A stretch of 64,000 nt of DNA from Methanothrix sp. (GCF_030055635.1 NZ_JASFYM010000009.1:1-64000), one strand, 5' to 3'. Counted from the stretch's first letter, positions 24,729 to 34,215 are shown. A program made the numbers and translations. The notes: generated by a model from the letters alone, not told the origin.

Positions 24729-27273
24729 CCCTACAGCCGAGCCTTCTTCTGTATTCCACAAGCATGTTAAGGGCCTGAAGCGGTGTTATCTTCTCAGGCT
24801 CGAGGTTCTTTATCTCCTCGAGTATGGAGCTATCCTGCGTCTCGGGCTGATTGAAGAATATGAGCTGGGTGTACCTCTTAGATCTCCTGGATTTGCACTT
24901 GCTGATCTCTATGGCTGCCTGCCCCTCTATGATATCGAGAAGCTCCTCCGCTCTCCTTATCACCTGCTCCGGTACTCCGGCGAGCCTGGCGACATGTATG
25001 CCGTAGCTCTTGTTTGTCGCGCCGGGCACAACTGTTCTCAGAAACGTTATCGATCTCCCCTCCTCCTTCACAGCCATGCTGTAGTTAACTATTCCGGGGA
25101 GGTTTAGCTGTGTGAGCTGGTGGTAGTGCGTCGCGAAGATAGTCTTTGCCCTTATTCTGGAGTGTATGTACTCAGACACAGCCCATGCGATGCTGAGGCC
25201 GTCGAATGTGCTCGTTCCCCTCCCGATCTCGTCGAGCAGAATAAGGCTGTTTTTTGTAGCTGAGACCAGTATGTTCGCAAGCTCGCTCATCTCCACCATG
25301 AATGTGGATCTCCCCGAGACGAGATCGTCCCTCGCTCCGACCCTTGTGAAGATCCTGTCGACGAGCCCTATCTTCGCATATGATGCAGGAACGAACGAGC
25401 CGATCTGAGTCATTATGACTATCAGAGCGACCTGGCGCATAAATGTCGACTTTCCGGCCATGTTCGGGCCGGTCAGTATCATGAACCAGCTGCTCTCATC
25501 CATTGTGAGGTCGTTCGGGACGAAGCTGCCCTTCATCACCCTGTCGAGGACAGGATGCCTTGAGTCGCGCAATATTATCTCCCTGCCAGCATCGACCAGG
25601 GGCCTGACCATCGCTCCCCGGAGGGCGGTCTTCGTCAGGCCAAGAACCGTGTCCAGTTCCCCTGCAGCTGCTGCAACCTCCTGCACAGATCTGGTCCTGG
25701 ATGCGACCTGCCGCCGCAGATCCAGGAAGAGCTCGTACTCGAGCGCTGATGACCTCTCCTGGGCTGAGAGCACCCTGCTCTCCATCTCCTTCAGCTCCTG
25801 GGTCACGAATCGCTCCGCATTTGAGAGAGTCTGCTTTCTTATGTAGTCGCCTGGCACCATCGAGAGGTTCGGCTTCGTGACCTCTATGTAATAACCGAAG
25901 ACGTTGTTGTATCCGACCTTAAGAGACTTTATCCCGGTCCTCCTCCTCTCCGAGGATTCGAGCTCCGCGATCCAGCTCCTCCCGCTTCTGAGCGCTCTGC
26001 GCAGCTCGTCCAGCTCGGGGCTGTAGCCATCCCTTATCACTCCACCATCCCTGGGCGAGGATGGGGGATCATCCGAGAGCGCCCTTTCGAGCATCTCCAC
26101 AAGATCATCAAGCTCTTTCACATCAAGCCTCTTTCTGATATCAGCAAGATACTCTGACTCCAGACCGCTCATCGCCCGTGCGATCTCCGGGATCCGGCGG
26201 AGCGATGATCGCAGCGCCACGAGATCCTTTGGCCCTGCGCTTCCAAGCGAGACGCGCCCGATGATCCTCTCCAGGTCGCTGAGACCCTCGAGAAGCTCCG
26301 AGATCTCCTCTCTGATCAGAGCTTTTCTCACCATCTCCTCAACCGCATCCTGTCTTCTCCGAATCACCTCCAGAGACATCGACGGCATCTGGAGCCATCT
26401 CGCCAGCGTCCTGGACCCCATCGGCGTTACTGTTTCGTCCAGGACCTCCATCAGCGTGCCGCTTCTGGACCCGTCCCTGAGGTTCCTGAATATCTCCAGG
26501 TTTCTGAGCGTGATATCATCGAGAAGCATGTACTCAGAGGAGGATATCATCCGGATCGGCTTGATGTGGTCAACCGAGTGAATCCTGGTCTCCCGCAGGT
26601 AGGAGAGTATCGCGCAGGCAGCGCGGGCGCACAGTGGGCTTTTCTCTGGCAGATCTCCAAGAAGCCCACCATCCCCGGCCATCACATTCAATGAAAAGAT
26701 CTCCCCATCAATGCACTGCACACGCATGCCATCCAGAGATACACCGGGCGGAGCCAGGCACTCAGCCGGAGAGAACCTGGCCAGCTCAGATCTCAGCCGC
26801 TCCACTGGAACCTCAGATGCCATGAAATCGCCTGTCGATAGATCGAGAAGCACCAGCCCTGCGAGCCCGTTCTCCGGAAGAATGGCTGCCAGGTAGTTGT
26901 TGCTCTTCTCCTGGAGCAGCGCTGGCTCTATCACAGTCCCGGGGGTGACTATCCTGGTGATCTCCCTCCTCACGATCCCCTTCGCCTGCTTCGGATCCTC
27001 GACCTGCTCGCATATCGCCACCTTGTGGCCTGCGTTAACGAGCCGTGAGAGGTAAACGTCCAGCGAGTGATATGGTATGCCCGCGAGCGGGATCCTGTTC
27101 CCCTCGTCGTCCCTCTGCCTCGACGTTAGAGTTATGTTCAGCGTTCTTGATGCCGTAACCGCATCCTCGCCGAACGTCTCATAAAAATCGCCCATTCTGA
27201 AGAGGAGAAGGGCATCTGGGCACTGCTCCTTTATCCTGAAGTACTGCTCCATGAGCGGCGAGAGCCTTGCCAT
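24706..27273 (-). CDS. mutS: DNA mismatch repair protein MutS
   Basis: This is a full-length MutS1 of about 855 residues. The mismatch-contact motif is FRMGDFYETFGEDA (~25-38), and the ATPase has Walker A TGPNMAGKSTFMRQ, Walker B LILLDEIGRGTSTFDG, and ATHYHQL. The C-terminal helix-turn-helix (GVPEQVIRRAEELLDIIEG) is present. A TATA-like CATATTTAAG at 27294-27303 is only about 22-28 bases from the start, so the mRNA is probably nearly leaderless. It leads an operon with mutL. Confidence 0.96.
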   Translation of the reverse strand: MARLSPLMEQYFRIKEQCPDALLLFRMGDFYETFGEDAVTASRTLNITLTSRQRDDEGNRIPLAGIPYHSLDVYLSRLVNAGHKVAICEQVEDPKQAKGIVRREITRIVTPGTVIEPALLQEKSNNYLAAILPENGLAGLVLLDLSTGDFMASEVPVERLRSELARFSPAECLAPPGVSLDGMRVQCIDGEIFSLNVMAGDGGLLGDLPEKSPLCARAACAILSYLRETRIHSVDHIKPIRMISSSEYMLLDDITLRNLEIFRNLRDGSRSGTLMEVLDETVTPMGSRTLARWLQMPSMSLEVIRRRQDAVEEMVRKALIREEISELLEGLSDLERIIGRVSLGSAGPKDLVALRSSLRRIPEIARAMSGLESEYLADIRKRLDVKELDDLVEMLERALSDDPPSSPRDGGVIRDGYSPELDELRRALRSGRSWIAELESSERRRTGIKSLKVGYNNVFGYYIEVTKPNLSMVPGDYIRKQTLSNAERFVTQELKEMESRVLSAQERSSALEYELFLDLRRQVASRTRSVQEVAAAAGELDTVLGLTKTALRGAMVRPLVDAGREIILRDSRHPVLDRVMKGSFVPNDLTMDESSWFMILTGPNMAGKSTFMRQVALIVIMTQIGSFVPASYAKIGLVDRIFTRVGARDDLVSGRSTFMVEMSELANILVSATKNSLILLDEIGRGTSTFDGLSIAWAVSEYIHSRIRAKTIFATHYHQLTQLNLPGIVNYSMAVKEEGRSITFLRTVVPGATNKSYGIHVARLAGVPEQVIRRAEELLDIIEGQAAIEISKCKSRRSKRYTQLIFFNQPETQDSSILEEIKNLEPEKITPLQALNMLVEYRRRLGCRDAQDTHT

Positions 27274-27488
27274 CAATCACATGTAGACCGCCTCTTAAAT
27301 ATGACTTTCGAATGCCTGAGAGAGAGCAGCGTCCAGAGATGCTGTAACCTTCTCTGTTGCAGGCTGTTCGAGCGGGTCTGCATAACCTGGCGATGGATCC
27401 ACTGAATAGTTCTGCTGGAATCGATTGACCCCAATAGGACTCTGAAATCGCAGAAAGTATAAGATCAATTAGTAACAATATCACAGCT

Positions 27489-27998
27489 ATGCGGATGCGC
27501 TTGCTTTTATGTGCTGCGGTGCTACTCCTGTGCTTCAGCACGCAGGTTCTGACGGAAGATGCTGGCCTTTACGATGGCATTTTTACAGGTATTGCAACCG
27601 GAGATAGAGGCACCAGCGCACTGCTCACACTGAACCTCACCCAGAACGGCAGTGCGGTCAAGGGGATTGCGACTATCCTTCCCGGCATAAAGGTCGACAC
27701 AGGAGGCCTGATATGCCCTGGCCTGGTTGACGTTCCCGCAGGCACAGTGCCTGTAAAGGGCAATGTATCCACCAGAAACCCGCGTGTGCTCATCGCGGCT
27801 TCTGCTATCCAGACACAGGGCATGAGCATTGTGGCAGATGTTCTGGCAGAGATATCCACAGATGGCAATTCCATGAGGATTCAGATAAGGCTCAAGACCC
27901 CATGGCCCTGCCGGAACCCGACGATCCGGGCGGATCTGACCAGGATGCGAGGTGGATCTACACAGACTCAAGTCTCCACCAGCAATCGAATGCGATGA
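27489..27998 (+). CDS. Secreted protein of unknown function
   Basis: The 169-residue product has a signal peptide (MRMRLLLCAAVLLLCFSTQVLTEDA) and a beta-rich body with repeated Gly/Thr turns (GIFTGIATGDRGTSALLTLNLTQNGSAVKGIATILPG). Two N-x-T/S sequons are present. The tail is basic and low-complexity. AAAGTATAAGATC about 35 bases upstream resembles a TATA box. I do not recognise a family; it is divergent from mutS. Confidence 0.65.
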   Translation: MRMRLLLCAAVLLLCFSTQVLTEDAGLYDGIFTGIATGDRGTSALLTLNLTQNGSAVKGIATILPGIKVDTGGLICPGLVDVPAGTVPVKGNVSTRNPRVLIAASAIQTQGMSIVADVLAEISTDGNSMRIQIRLKTPWPCRNPTIRADLTRMRGGSTQTQVSTSNRMR

Positions 27999-28170
27999 AT
28001 GGCTCAAGGGGCACGGAAGAGGGTGCTATTGAGTTGATAGACTCAATGATCCATGAATGCAGCGCATCTGTTCAGAACCATGCGACCTATCTACATCCTA
28101 TGCAAATTTTGAGGTGAGTTCATAGAGCAGCACATCTGCTCTGCAGAAAATCCCATAAAAATGCCAGAGC

Positions 28171-30015
28171 CTAATGCTCTGGCAGCATGAATGCTATGTC
28201 CTCAGATGGATGGCGGTACAGCCTTGCGCCAAGGCGCTTCTGATCCAGGATGTGCCCTATGATCCCGATCGTCCTGCCCAGCGCGAAGAGCCCGTTGAGG
28301 TATCCGTACTTCAGCACATCGTCTATATCCTGCTGCGTGAAGACCGGACACGATGCCATCAGGTCCAGGAAGAGTATGCCTATGCACCCATCGACGTTCA
28401 GGATCAGATTGCCCTTCTTGGCCGTTGTGATCGCCTCGACCTGGAGCGCGTAGTTGAGGAGATCCGTCCTGGCGAAGTGCCGCTTTGCGTAATCGATCAG
28501 CAGCTGCACCCTCTTATCAGGGTTCTTGACGCTCTTGATCCTGTGACCGATGCCCGGGATGTTCACGCCCTTTCTCTTCATCTCATTCACGAACTGCTCG
28601 GGGGTGAGACCGGAGTCGTATGCCCTCTTGAACTCCCTCGCCGCATCATCTATCGCCCCTCCGAACCTCGGGCCGATCGTGAGCAGTCCGCTTGCCAGTG
28701 AGGAGATGAGATCCTTGCCGGCGCAGGATGCGACGATCGCGTTGTGCGCCGCGGAGACGGATGGCCCGTGATCTGCGACTATCTGGAGAACAAGCTCTAT
28801 GAAGCGGGCAGCATAATCGGGGAGCACCTTCTTGAACCAGAGCAGGCCGATCACCCCGCCGATCCCCATGTTCCGCTCAAGCACATCGCTCAGAGGTATC
28901 CCTGCGTATAGCACCTCCTCGCCGCGGTCATCCGAGATCGTGCATATGAACGTTGTGGGCCTTCTTATCATGCCAGTTGAGAGGGCCTTGCTGTAATCCA
29001 CAGGTATGCTCGGAACCTGCGGCTCTACCACCTCTCTGACCTTTCCCTCGGCCAGGAGCCTCTCGTACACCTTTCTTATCTCATCTCCATATCCATCGAA
29101 GGACTCTGGGACGTGTGCCCCTGCCTCCTTAAGCGCGCGGTTCTTCTCCTGCGCGGTCTCCCTCGCTGTATCCGCCTTCGCACCCGCATGCCCGAACTGG
29201 ACGCTCGCAGGCAGAAAGGGCGCGCATGTTCCCGTGACCCAGGCAACAAGCGGCTTTGTTATCCTCCCCTCATTCAGAGCATCGACGATCCTGTACTCGT
29301 CCTCCCCGCCGAGCTCGCCCAGGCAGGCGATCATCGCTATATCCGGATTCGCCTCATACCTGAGTATGTGATCGAGCATGCTGGAGCCAGGGTACCTGTC
29401 GCCGCCTATGGCTATGCCCTCGTAGACGCCATTCGAGTTCCTGGAGATGATGTTGAAAGCCTCGTTGAGCATGCCGCCTGACTTTGAGACGAACCCAACA
29501 CATCCAGGCCTGTAGAGCCTGCATGCGACGATGTTCTCTATCGTTCCCGCGGTGTTGCCTATCCTGAAGGCGCCAGCAGCCAGGCCACCAACAGTTGCAG
29601 GCCCTATTATCACCTTGCCTGCTCTTCTCGCAGTCGCCCCGATTATCCTGGCGTGCCTCTCAGGCACTCCCTCAGCTATGATGGCAACAGTTCTTATTGT
29701 CCTCTCCCTTAAAGCCTCCATTGTTGTATCGAACGCGGATCTGTGTGAGGCGAAGTTCACCATCACATCAGCATCTGGATGCTTCTCGGCAGCCTCCGCG
29801 ATCGTCCTGTACATCGGAAGTAGGATCTCCTTCGTCCCCCAGAACGCCTTGTGTATTCCGGATCTGCTGGGGTTTATTATGGCCGCGATGCTGGGAGTCT
29901 CCCTCTGGCATACGTAATCGAAATCGAGCATCCTCTGGATCGCGTTCACCTGGTAACCGTAAACGAAAGCCTTCGTGTTCCTGTCGAAGAGAATGTAATC
30001 AGGCCTCGAGCTCAT
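28171..30015 (-). CDS. ATP-citrate lyase, citryl-CoA lyase subunit
   Basis: The 614-residue protein matches the C-terminal half of animal ATP-citrate lyase (plant ACLB-type). The N-terminal ~330 residues form a succinyl-CoA-synthetase alpha-like part with the phospho-His loop SVQFGHAGAKAD. A citrate-synthase-like domain follows (~350-614) with IGPRFGGAIDDAAREFKRA, NIPGIGHRIKSVKNPD and LNVDGCIG. With its partner it cleaves citrate with ATP and CoA to acetyl-CoA and oxaloacetate. It starts 3 bases after the stop of the other subunit. Such a pair is unusual in methanogens. Confidence 0.92.
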   Translation of the reverse strand: MSSRPDYILFDRNTKAFVYGYQVNAIQRMLDFDYVCQRETPSIAAIINPSRSGIHKAFWGTKEILLPMYRTIAEAAEKHPDADVMVNFASHRSAFDTTMEALRERTIRTVAIIAEGVPERHARIIGATARRAGKVIIGPATVGGLAAGAFRIGNTAGTIENIVACRLYRPGCVGFVSKSGGMLNEAFNIISRNSNGVYEGIAIGGDRYPGSSMLDHILRYEANPDIAMIACLGELGGEDEYRIVDALNEGRITKPLVAWVTGTCAPFLPASVQFGHAGAKADTARETAQEKNRALKEAGAHVPESFDGYGDEIRKVYERLLAEGKVREVVEPQVPSIPVDYSKALSTGMIRRPTTFICTISDDRGEEVLYAGIPLSDVLERNMGIGGVIGLLWFKKVLPDYAARFIELVLQIVADHGPSVSAAHNAIVASCAGKDLISSLASGLLTIGPRFGGAIDDAAREFKRAYDSGLTPEQFVNEMKRKGVNIPGIGHRIKSVKNPDKRVQLLIDYAKRHFARTDLLNYALQVEAITTAKKGNLILNVDGCIGILFLDLMASCPVFTQQDIDDVLKYGYLNGLFALGRTIGIIGHILDQKRLGARLYRHPSEDIAFMLPEH

Positions 30016-30018
30016 AGC

Positions 30019-31275
30019 TCACTCCCCCCTCAGTGCCATTGGCACTATCCTGGTCATGTGCGTCTCAGGGCCGTAGACCTCTATTGGTATTCCGAGCTCC
30101 CTGCCGAGCTCCCGCATCATCCTCAGCCCCTCCTCGTAGTTCGGCCCACCTCTGCGCACGTATATCCTGACGTTGTTCTCCCTGAGCCTGTCCCTGTACT
30201 CCCTCAGGGCCATGACAACGCCCTTGAAGGTGCTCGCGACGTCCGTGAAGTTCGCTATCGCGCCGCCGATGAGCAGCACCTTCCCCCTCGGATCTTTCTC
30301 CCTGGTCATGAGATCGAGTATCGTCTTTGTGTAATGGTAGGTATCCTCAGTGCTCGGATCGCCGCTGTACTCGCCGTAGTTCGCCAGCTCTCCGGCGAAG
30401 CCGAGATCGCATATCGTATCGGTGTATATCACGCTGGCTCCGCCGCCTGCGACCATCGTCCACACCCTTCCCTTCGGATTCAGTATCGTGAGCTTCAGCG
30501 ATGCGCCTGTCTTCGCATCTATCTCCTTTATGAAGAGCTCCTCAGGTGTCAGGCTCCTCCCGAATGGCTCCGGGAATACGAGATCTCCCCACTTCTTCCT
30601 GCACCAGAACTCCTCGGCATCGTCCAGCTTCGCGACCATATCGAGCGGTATTATCTTCCCGTCGACGATCGTGAAGGGGTTGATCTCCAGGTAGGCGAAA
30701 CCGAGGTCTACGTAGAACCTGAAGAGGGCCTCGATGAATCTTGCCACTCTCTCTGCATCCGGAGAGGCCGGGAGTTTGGATTTTATATCAACTGCATCGA
30801 TGCCATCCAGAATATCAACGTGCATCTGAACGACCCTGTCCCAGTTCTCCTCCACGCAGACGCCTCCCTGTGTGGAGAAGTAGATGGTATCCCCGTCGCG
30901 ATCCGAGCTTATGGCCACATAGAGCTCATTCTCATGAGGCACATACGGCTCAACCAGGAAGTGATCCAGGACGCCCCTGACACCGCCTATCGTCACCTCT
31001 CTCTTCATGTTCTTGCTCAGGTACTCCCTGACATCATCCCAGGAGGCGTTAAGCAGGACAAGCCCGTGGACGCCTCTTTTTCCGAAGAGCTGATCAGGCT
31101 TCACCACAAGCCTCTTCTCGAGAATCCAGGGATTCTCGGAGACCGTGCGTTCCAGATCGGTCTCCGGCCCGATCAGGGCAACCTCTCCTCTGTAGTCAAA
31201 ATCATCGAGGTATTCTGGGAGGAACCTGGCAAGCAGCCTCTTAGCATCAAACTCCCTAATGCCTCTCTGCGCCAT
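30019..31275 (-). CDS. ATP-citrate lyase, ATP-grasp/citrate-binding subunit
   Basis: This 418-residue protein matches the N-terminal part of animal ATP-citrate lyase. The ATP-grasp region begins with the family pattern REFDAKRLLARFLPEY and contains VVKPDQLFGKRG and LEINPFTIVDG...DMVAKLDD. The citrate-binding domain follows with GRVWTMVAGGGASVIYTDTICDLG and GELANYGEYSGDPS. AAGGTGGTT precedes the ATG, and TTTGTAAATAC at ~31308 is a plausible TATA box. The catalytic subunit follows 3 bases downstream. Complex formation is inferred from the family. Confidence 0.92.
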   Translation of the reverse strand: MAQRGIREFDAKRLLARFLPEYLDDFDYRGEVALIGPETDLERTVSENPWILEKRLVVKPDQLFGKRGVHGLVLLNASWDDVREYLSKNMKREVTIGGVRGVLDHFLVEPYVPHENELYVAISSDRDGDTIYFSTQGGVCVEENWDRVVQMHVDILDGIDAVDIKSKLPASPDAERVARFIEALFRFYVDLGFAYLEINPFTIVDGKIIPLDMVAKLDDAEEFWCRKKWGDLVFPEPFGRSLTPEELFIKEIDAKTGASLKLTILNPKGRVWTMVAGGGASVIYTDTICDLGFAGELANYGEYSGDPSTEDTYHYTKTILDLMTREKDPRGKVLLIGGAIANFTDVASTFKGVVMALREYRDRLRENNVRIYVRRGGPNYEEGLRMMRELGRELGIPIEVYGPETHMTRIVPMALRGE

Positions 31276-31374
31276 CTTACAACCACCTTCTGCGGGCCTA
31301 AGCGCTCTGTATTTACAAATCTTCTGGTCTGGCGCCAGGAAAGTGTTACATATCTGCGCAGACCAGCTCTCACC

Positions 31375-32364
31375 ATGGACTGTCCATCATGTGGAGGACG
31401 ATGCGTAAGACCAGCGGCTCATGTTCTGAATTCCATCGATTATATTTACATGGCGTGTCGGGAATGCAAAAATGAGCCGCATATTGACAAGAAGGCCCCA
31501 CGGAGATCCCTCGAGATAGGAGGGCTGGAGAGGTGCGAGCACTGCGGGAAAGCACCGCTGGATCTGGTCATGCTCGAGGCGATGGATCTCCTCGTCGAGG
31601 AGGGGCTTCGCGACGATCGCGAGCCGCTCCGCAGCGTCGGCTCGCCGATGATAGAGATTGGCTATCCCCTGCCATATCCACCGCGCCTCGGCGATTCTCA
31701 GCTCATACTGCTGATGGAGAGGGTGAACAGAAGTGCTGCCTCCAGGCTCATCGAGATACCGGAGGTAAAGGGCGTGATAAGACGCAGCAGACAGATACCT
31801 GGCGTTGTTGATAAAAAAGGGCACACATGGGAGCTGCTCTCAGGCTGCGATATGCGCTGTGACATCATCCAGAGCATCTACGGGGATCTTGTGATATACA
31901 AAAACCAGTCGAAGATACACATAGAGTTTCCCAGGGAGAGCTACCCTAAGATACGGATTCTGGAGAATCTAAGGATCGCGGGAAGAAGCGTGATCGACGG
32001 TCTCTGCGGGCCTGGAACCCTCGGGCTTGTCTGTGTACTTGCCGGCGCGAAAAAGGTCGTGATGAACGACATATGGCTGCCGGCGATCGAGAACGTGCTC
32101 ATAAACCTGGAGGCCAACAGGGACATCCTGGGCATAGATAGCATAGAGCTCTTCGATCGTGGAGATGAGCAGGTTGGAGGCAGTCCCAGGCTGGTCGGGC
32201 GCGCAAGGGGCGCATGCGAGATAGAGGTATACCATGGGGATATACGAAAGCTCTTCTCAGCTGTGAGCCCCCAGGATATATGCATACTGGATCACTTTCC
32301 TGGCGCACCGCTGGACGAGATCAGGAGAGCATGCAGCTCCTGCGATGAAATTGTGGTAATATGA
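31375..32364 (+). CDS. Zinc-ribbon SAM-dependent methyltransferase-like protein
   Basis: The 329-residue protein starts at the ATG at 31375. N-terminal Cys pairs (CPSCGGRC, CREC, CEHCG; residues 3-65) suggest two zinc ribbons. A middle domain (~85-180) is unassigned. Residues ~195-329 carry a class I SAM-binding fold: VIDGLCGPGTLGLVCVLAGAKKVVMNDIWLPAIENV. The product may modify an RNA or protein; target unknown. It is divergent from the ATP-citrate lyase genes, and its stop lies 1 base from the convergent tRNA-Pro. Confidence 0.75.
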   Translation: MDCPSCGGRCVRPAAHVLNSIDYIYMACRECKNEPHIDKKAPRRSLEIGGLERCEHCGKAPLDLVMLEAMDLLVEEGLRDDREPLRSVGSPMIEIGYPLPYPPRLGDSQLILLMERVNRSAASRLIEIPEVKGVIRRSRQIPGVVDKKGHTWELLSGCDMRCDIIQSIYGDLVIYKNQSKIHIEFPRESYPKIRILENLRIAGRSVIDGLCGPGTLGLVCVLAGAKKVVMNDIWLPAIENVLINLEANRDILGIDSIELFDRGDEQVGGSPRLVGRARGACEIEVYHGDIRKLFSAVSPQDICILDHFPGAPLDEIRRACSSCDEIVVI

Positions 32365-32365
32365 T

Positions 32366-32439
32366 GGGACAGCGCGGATTCGAACCGCGGTCCAAGCGTC
32401 CCAAACGCTCGAGGATGGACCAGGCTACCCTACTGTCCC
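32366..32439 (-). tRNA. tRNA-Pro (TGG)
   Basis: The 74-nt cloverleaf on the minus strand has acceptor stem GGGACAG/CTGTCCC, anticodon stem GAGCG/CGCTT, loop TTTGGGA with anticodon TGG, and T arm CCGCG-GTTCGAAT-CCGCG. No intron is present. CCA is not encoded. Confidence 0.95.
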
Positions 32440-32768
32440 GCAGAAGGGCAACGCAGTATGAATCAAACCATGGATATATAGCTAATCCTGAAGTGACTGC
32501 AGGGCGATGAGCAGAGGCTCCTGAAGACCAGATGAGGGAGGCTGCCCGGATCTGAACGAATCGCGGGTCATGTACTCAAATCACTGAATGGAAACTCAGG
32601 AACCGGCATTCTCAGGCACAAGAGATCACAAACCTGCGGTGTCACATGCTCCTCGGTTCGATGATCTGAGTACACGACCGAATCGCGGAGGTGCCGGATC
32701 TCATGACGGAGACCGCCCCGATTCTCAGATAATGCAGGGGCGCGGTCACATTTGACGCATCTTAGATC
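32440..32768. other. Spacer holding a 114-bp miniature element
   Basis: Apart from the element at 32566-32679 and its flanking duplications I see no gene. GGATATATAGC near 32472 is the likely TATA box of tRNA-Pro, 30 bases upstream of its 5' end. Confidence 0.5.
32558..32687 (+). mobile_element. 114-bp GGTCRTGTAC-ended miniature element, copy 2, with 8-bp target duplication
   Basis: The element is 32566-32679 with ends GGTCATGTACTC and GAGTACACGACC. Perfect 8-bp direct repeats GAATCGCG (32558-32565, 32680-32687) flank it. It has the same length and ends as 19209-19322, but much of the interior has diverged. Confidence 0.88.
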
Positions 32769-33257
32769 TCACCTGCACCTTCTTGCCGCGCTCTCGAGGG
32801 TCTTTGCCGTGATCATCGCAGCCCGCGCCTCCCTTGCTCTGCCGAGCGCTGCCATGGCGTGGCTCTTGTTGTACCATGCGCCTATGAAGTAAGCATCGAT
32901 CTCGAGGGCCTTGTCGAAGCAGGCGAGCGCCTCCTGGTATCTCCTCATCGATCCGAGGGCCATGCCCTTGTTGTTCCAGGCAAACGCATGTTTTGGATCG
33001 AGCCTGAGCGCCTCGTCGTAGCTCTTCAGAGCGTCCTCATACCTTCCCATGTACGAGAGAGCGATCCCGCGGTTGTTCCAGGCGTCCACGATTGTTGGAT
33101 CATGCTCTATAGCGCGATCGTATGCCTCCAAGGCTTTCTCATATCTTCCCGAGTTGAAGTAAGAGTTGCCCCTCTCGAGCCATCTCCTGGCATCCGCAGC
33201 GCCTGCTTCGCTCACGAGCGTCACTGCGAGAGGCCGGGCAAATGATGGAAATATCAT
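32769..33257 (-). CDS. Tetratricopeptide-repeat protein
   Basis: The 162 residues hold four consecutive 34-residue TPR units (RGNSYFNSGRYEKALEAYDRAIEHDP, then RGIALSYMGRYEDALKSYDEAL, KGMALGSMRRYQEALACFDKAL, KSHAMAALGRAREARAAM). TPRs mediate protein contacts. The first ~22 residues are hydrophobic and could be a weak signal or simply a long start. It follows the DUF166 gene by 33 bases on the same strand. Confidence 0.88.
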   Translation of the reverse strand: MIFPSFARPLAVTLVSEAGAADARRWLERGNSYFNSGRYEKALEAYDRAIEHDPTIVDAWNNRGIALSYMGRYEDALKSYDEALRLDPKHAFAWNNKGMALGSMRRYQEALACFDKALEIDAYFIGAWYNKSHAMAALGRAREARAAMITAKTLESAARRCR

Positions 33258-33290
33258 GATTTTACATATCCACAGGATATTACAAAAACC

Positions 33291-34088
33291 TTACCCGGGC
33301 GCGGCTCTCCTGATCGCCTCCTCGACCTTATCCCTTATGATGTACCCTGCCCTGTGCAGCACGGTATCTCCGATCTCAGGATCACGGTCCATGCTCGCAG
33401 TGCATGGATATGCATGGTGTGCCTCTGAGATCCTCTCGTGCAGGTGAGGATCATCCTTCTCCACGCCGATCAGCCGCTTGGCCACAAACCACGTCGATCC
33501 GCATGGGGCTGATCTGATGACACTGACCGCGGCGATCACATCCTTCCCCTCCCTCCCCTTCCGGAGCACCATCTCCAGCTCAGGCTCGCCGATCATCGCT
33601 CTACTGAGAAAAGCTGCTATGTTCGGCTTTGCAGGATCGGGTTTCATGGCACAGAATGGCTTGGAGAACGCGGCCTCCATACCCAGCTCCTCCGCAGCCC
33701 TGGTCACCTGCATTCTGAGCCCCAGAGGCATATCCTTCGGGCTCTCTGAGCATCCGATTATTCCTTTGATCCCCGCATCCCTCATTCTTGGGAGCATTCC
33801 GAAGAGTATGTCGGGATGTACATTTATGACGATCGCGATATCCGCCTCTGGAACCCGGGGAAGCAGCGGCTCAACGTCGTCTATGAAATCTCCAAGAGTC
33901 GATGGATCGGGCATCTCAACCGCCGCCACGATGTCCTCAGCTCCGCTGTACTTTCCGCTCCTGCACTGCGTGCACGCCTCACCGCATGATATGCAGAATC
34001 CGGGGTAGTTGAGAAGATTGCCGACGACCCTCTCGCCGAACTCACCGTTGTAGTAGAACACAACCCTCAAGAAAGTCACATCCTCCAC
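33291..34088 (-). CDS. DUF166-family protein (archaeal)
   Basis: The 265-residue protein matches DUF166, an archaeal family. It starts VVFYYNGEFGERVVGNLLNYPGFCISCGEACTQCR with a Cys cluster, continues with IVINVHPDILFGMLP, and ends with SAPCGSTWFVAKRLIGVE and HHAYPCTAS. The Cys residues may bind a cluster. Some annotations call the family thymidylate-synthase-like, but no biochemical role is certain. The start is GTG. Confidence 0.8.
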   Translation of the reverse strand: MEDVTFLRVVFYYNGEFGERVVGNLLNYPGFCISCGEACTQCRSGKYSGAEDIVAAVEMPDPSTLGDFIDDVEPLLPRVPEADIAIVINVHPDILFGMLPRMRDAGIKGIIGCSESPKDMPLGLRMQVTRAAEELGMEAAFSKPFCAMKPDPAKPNIAAFLSRAMIGEPELEMVLRKGREGKDVIAAVSVIRSAPCGSTWFVAKRLIGVEKDDPHLHERISEAHHAYPCTASMDRDPEIGDTVLHRAGYIIRDKVEEAIRRAAPG

Positions 34089-34215
34089 GTAATTTGCACA
34101 GGTCGCTATGTAACAGTTTCGAGCTGTATACGATGAGAACCCGTGCAGCCGGAGAATGCTTCCATGACAGATTCGCAGAGCTTCGTCGGAGAGGCTCGCC
34201 TGGTCCGGCTCTGAA

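Noticed and set aside
29851-31374. Long open frame on the plus strand opposite the ATP-citrate lyase genes, continuous with the 31375 gene
   Set aside because: Its residues mirror the reverse frame of the lyase genes and show no family features. The real gene starts at the ATG at 31375, where zinc-ribbon sequence begins.
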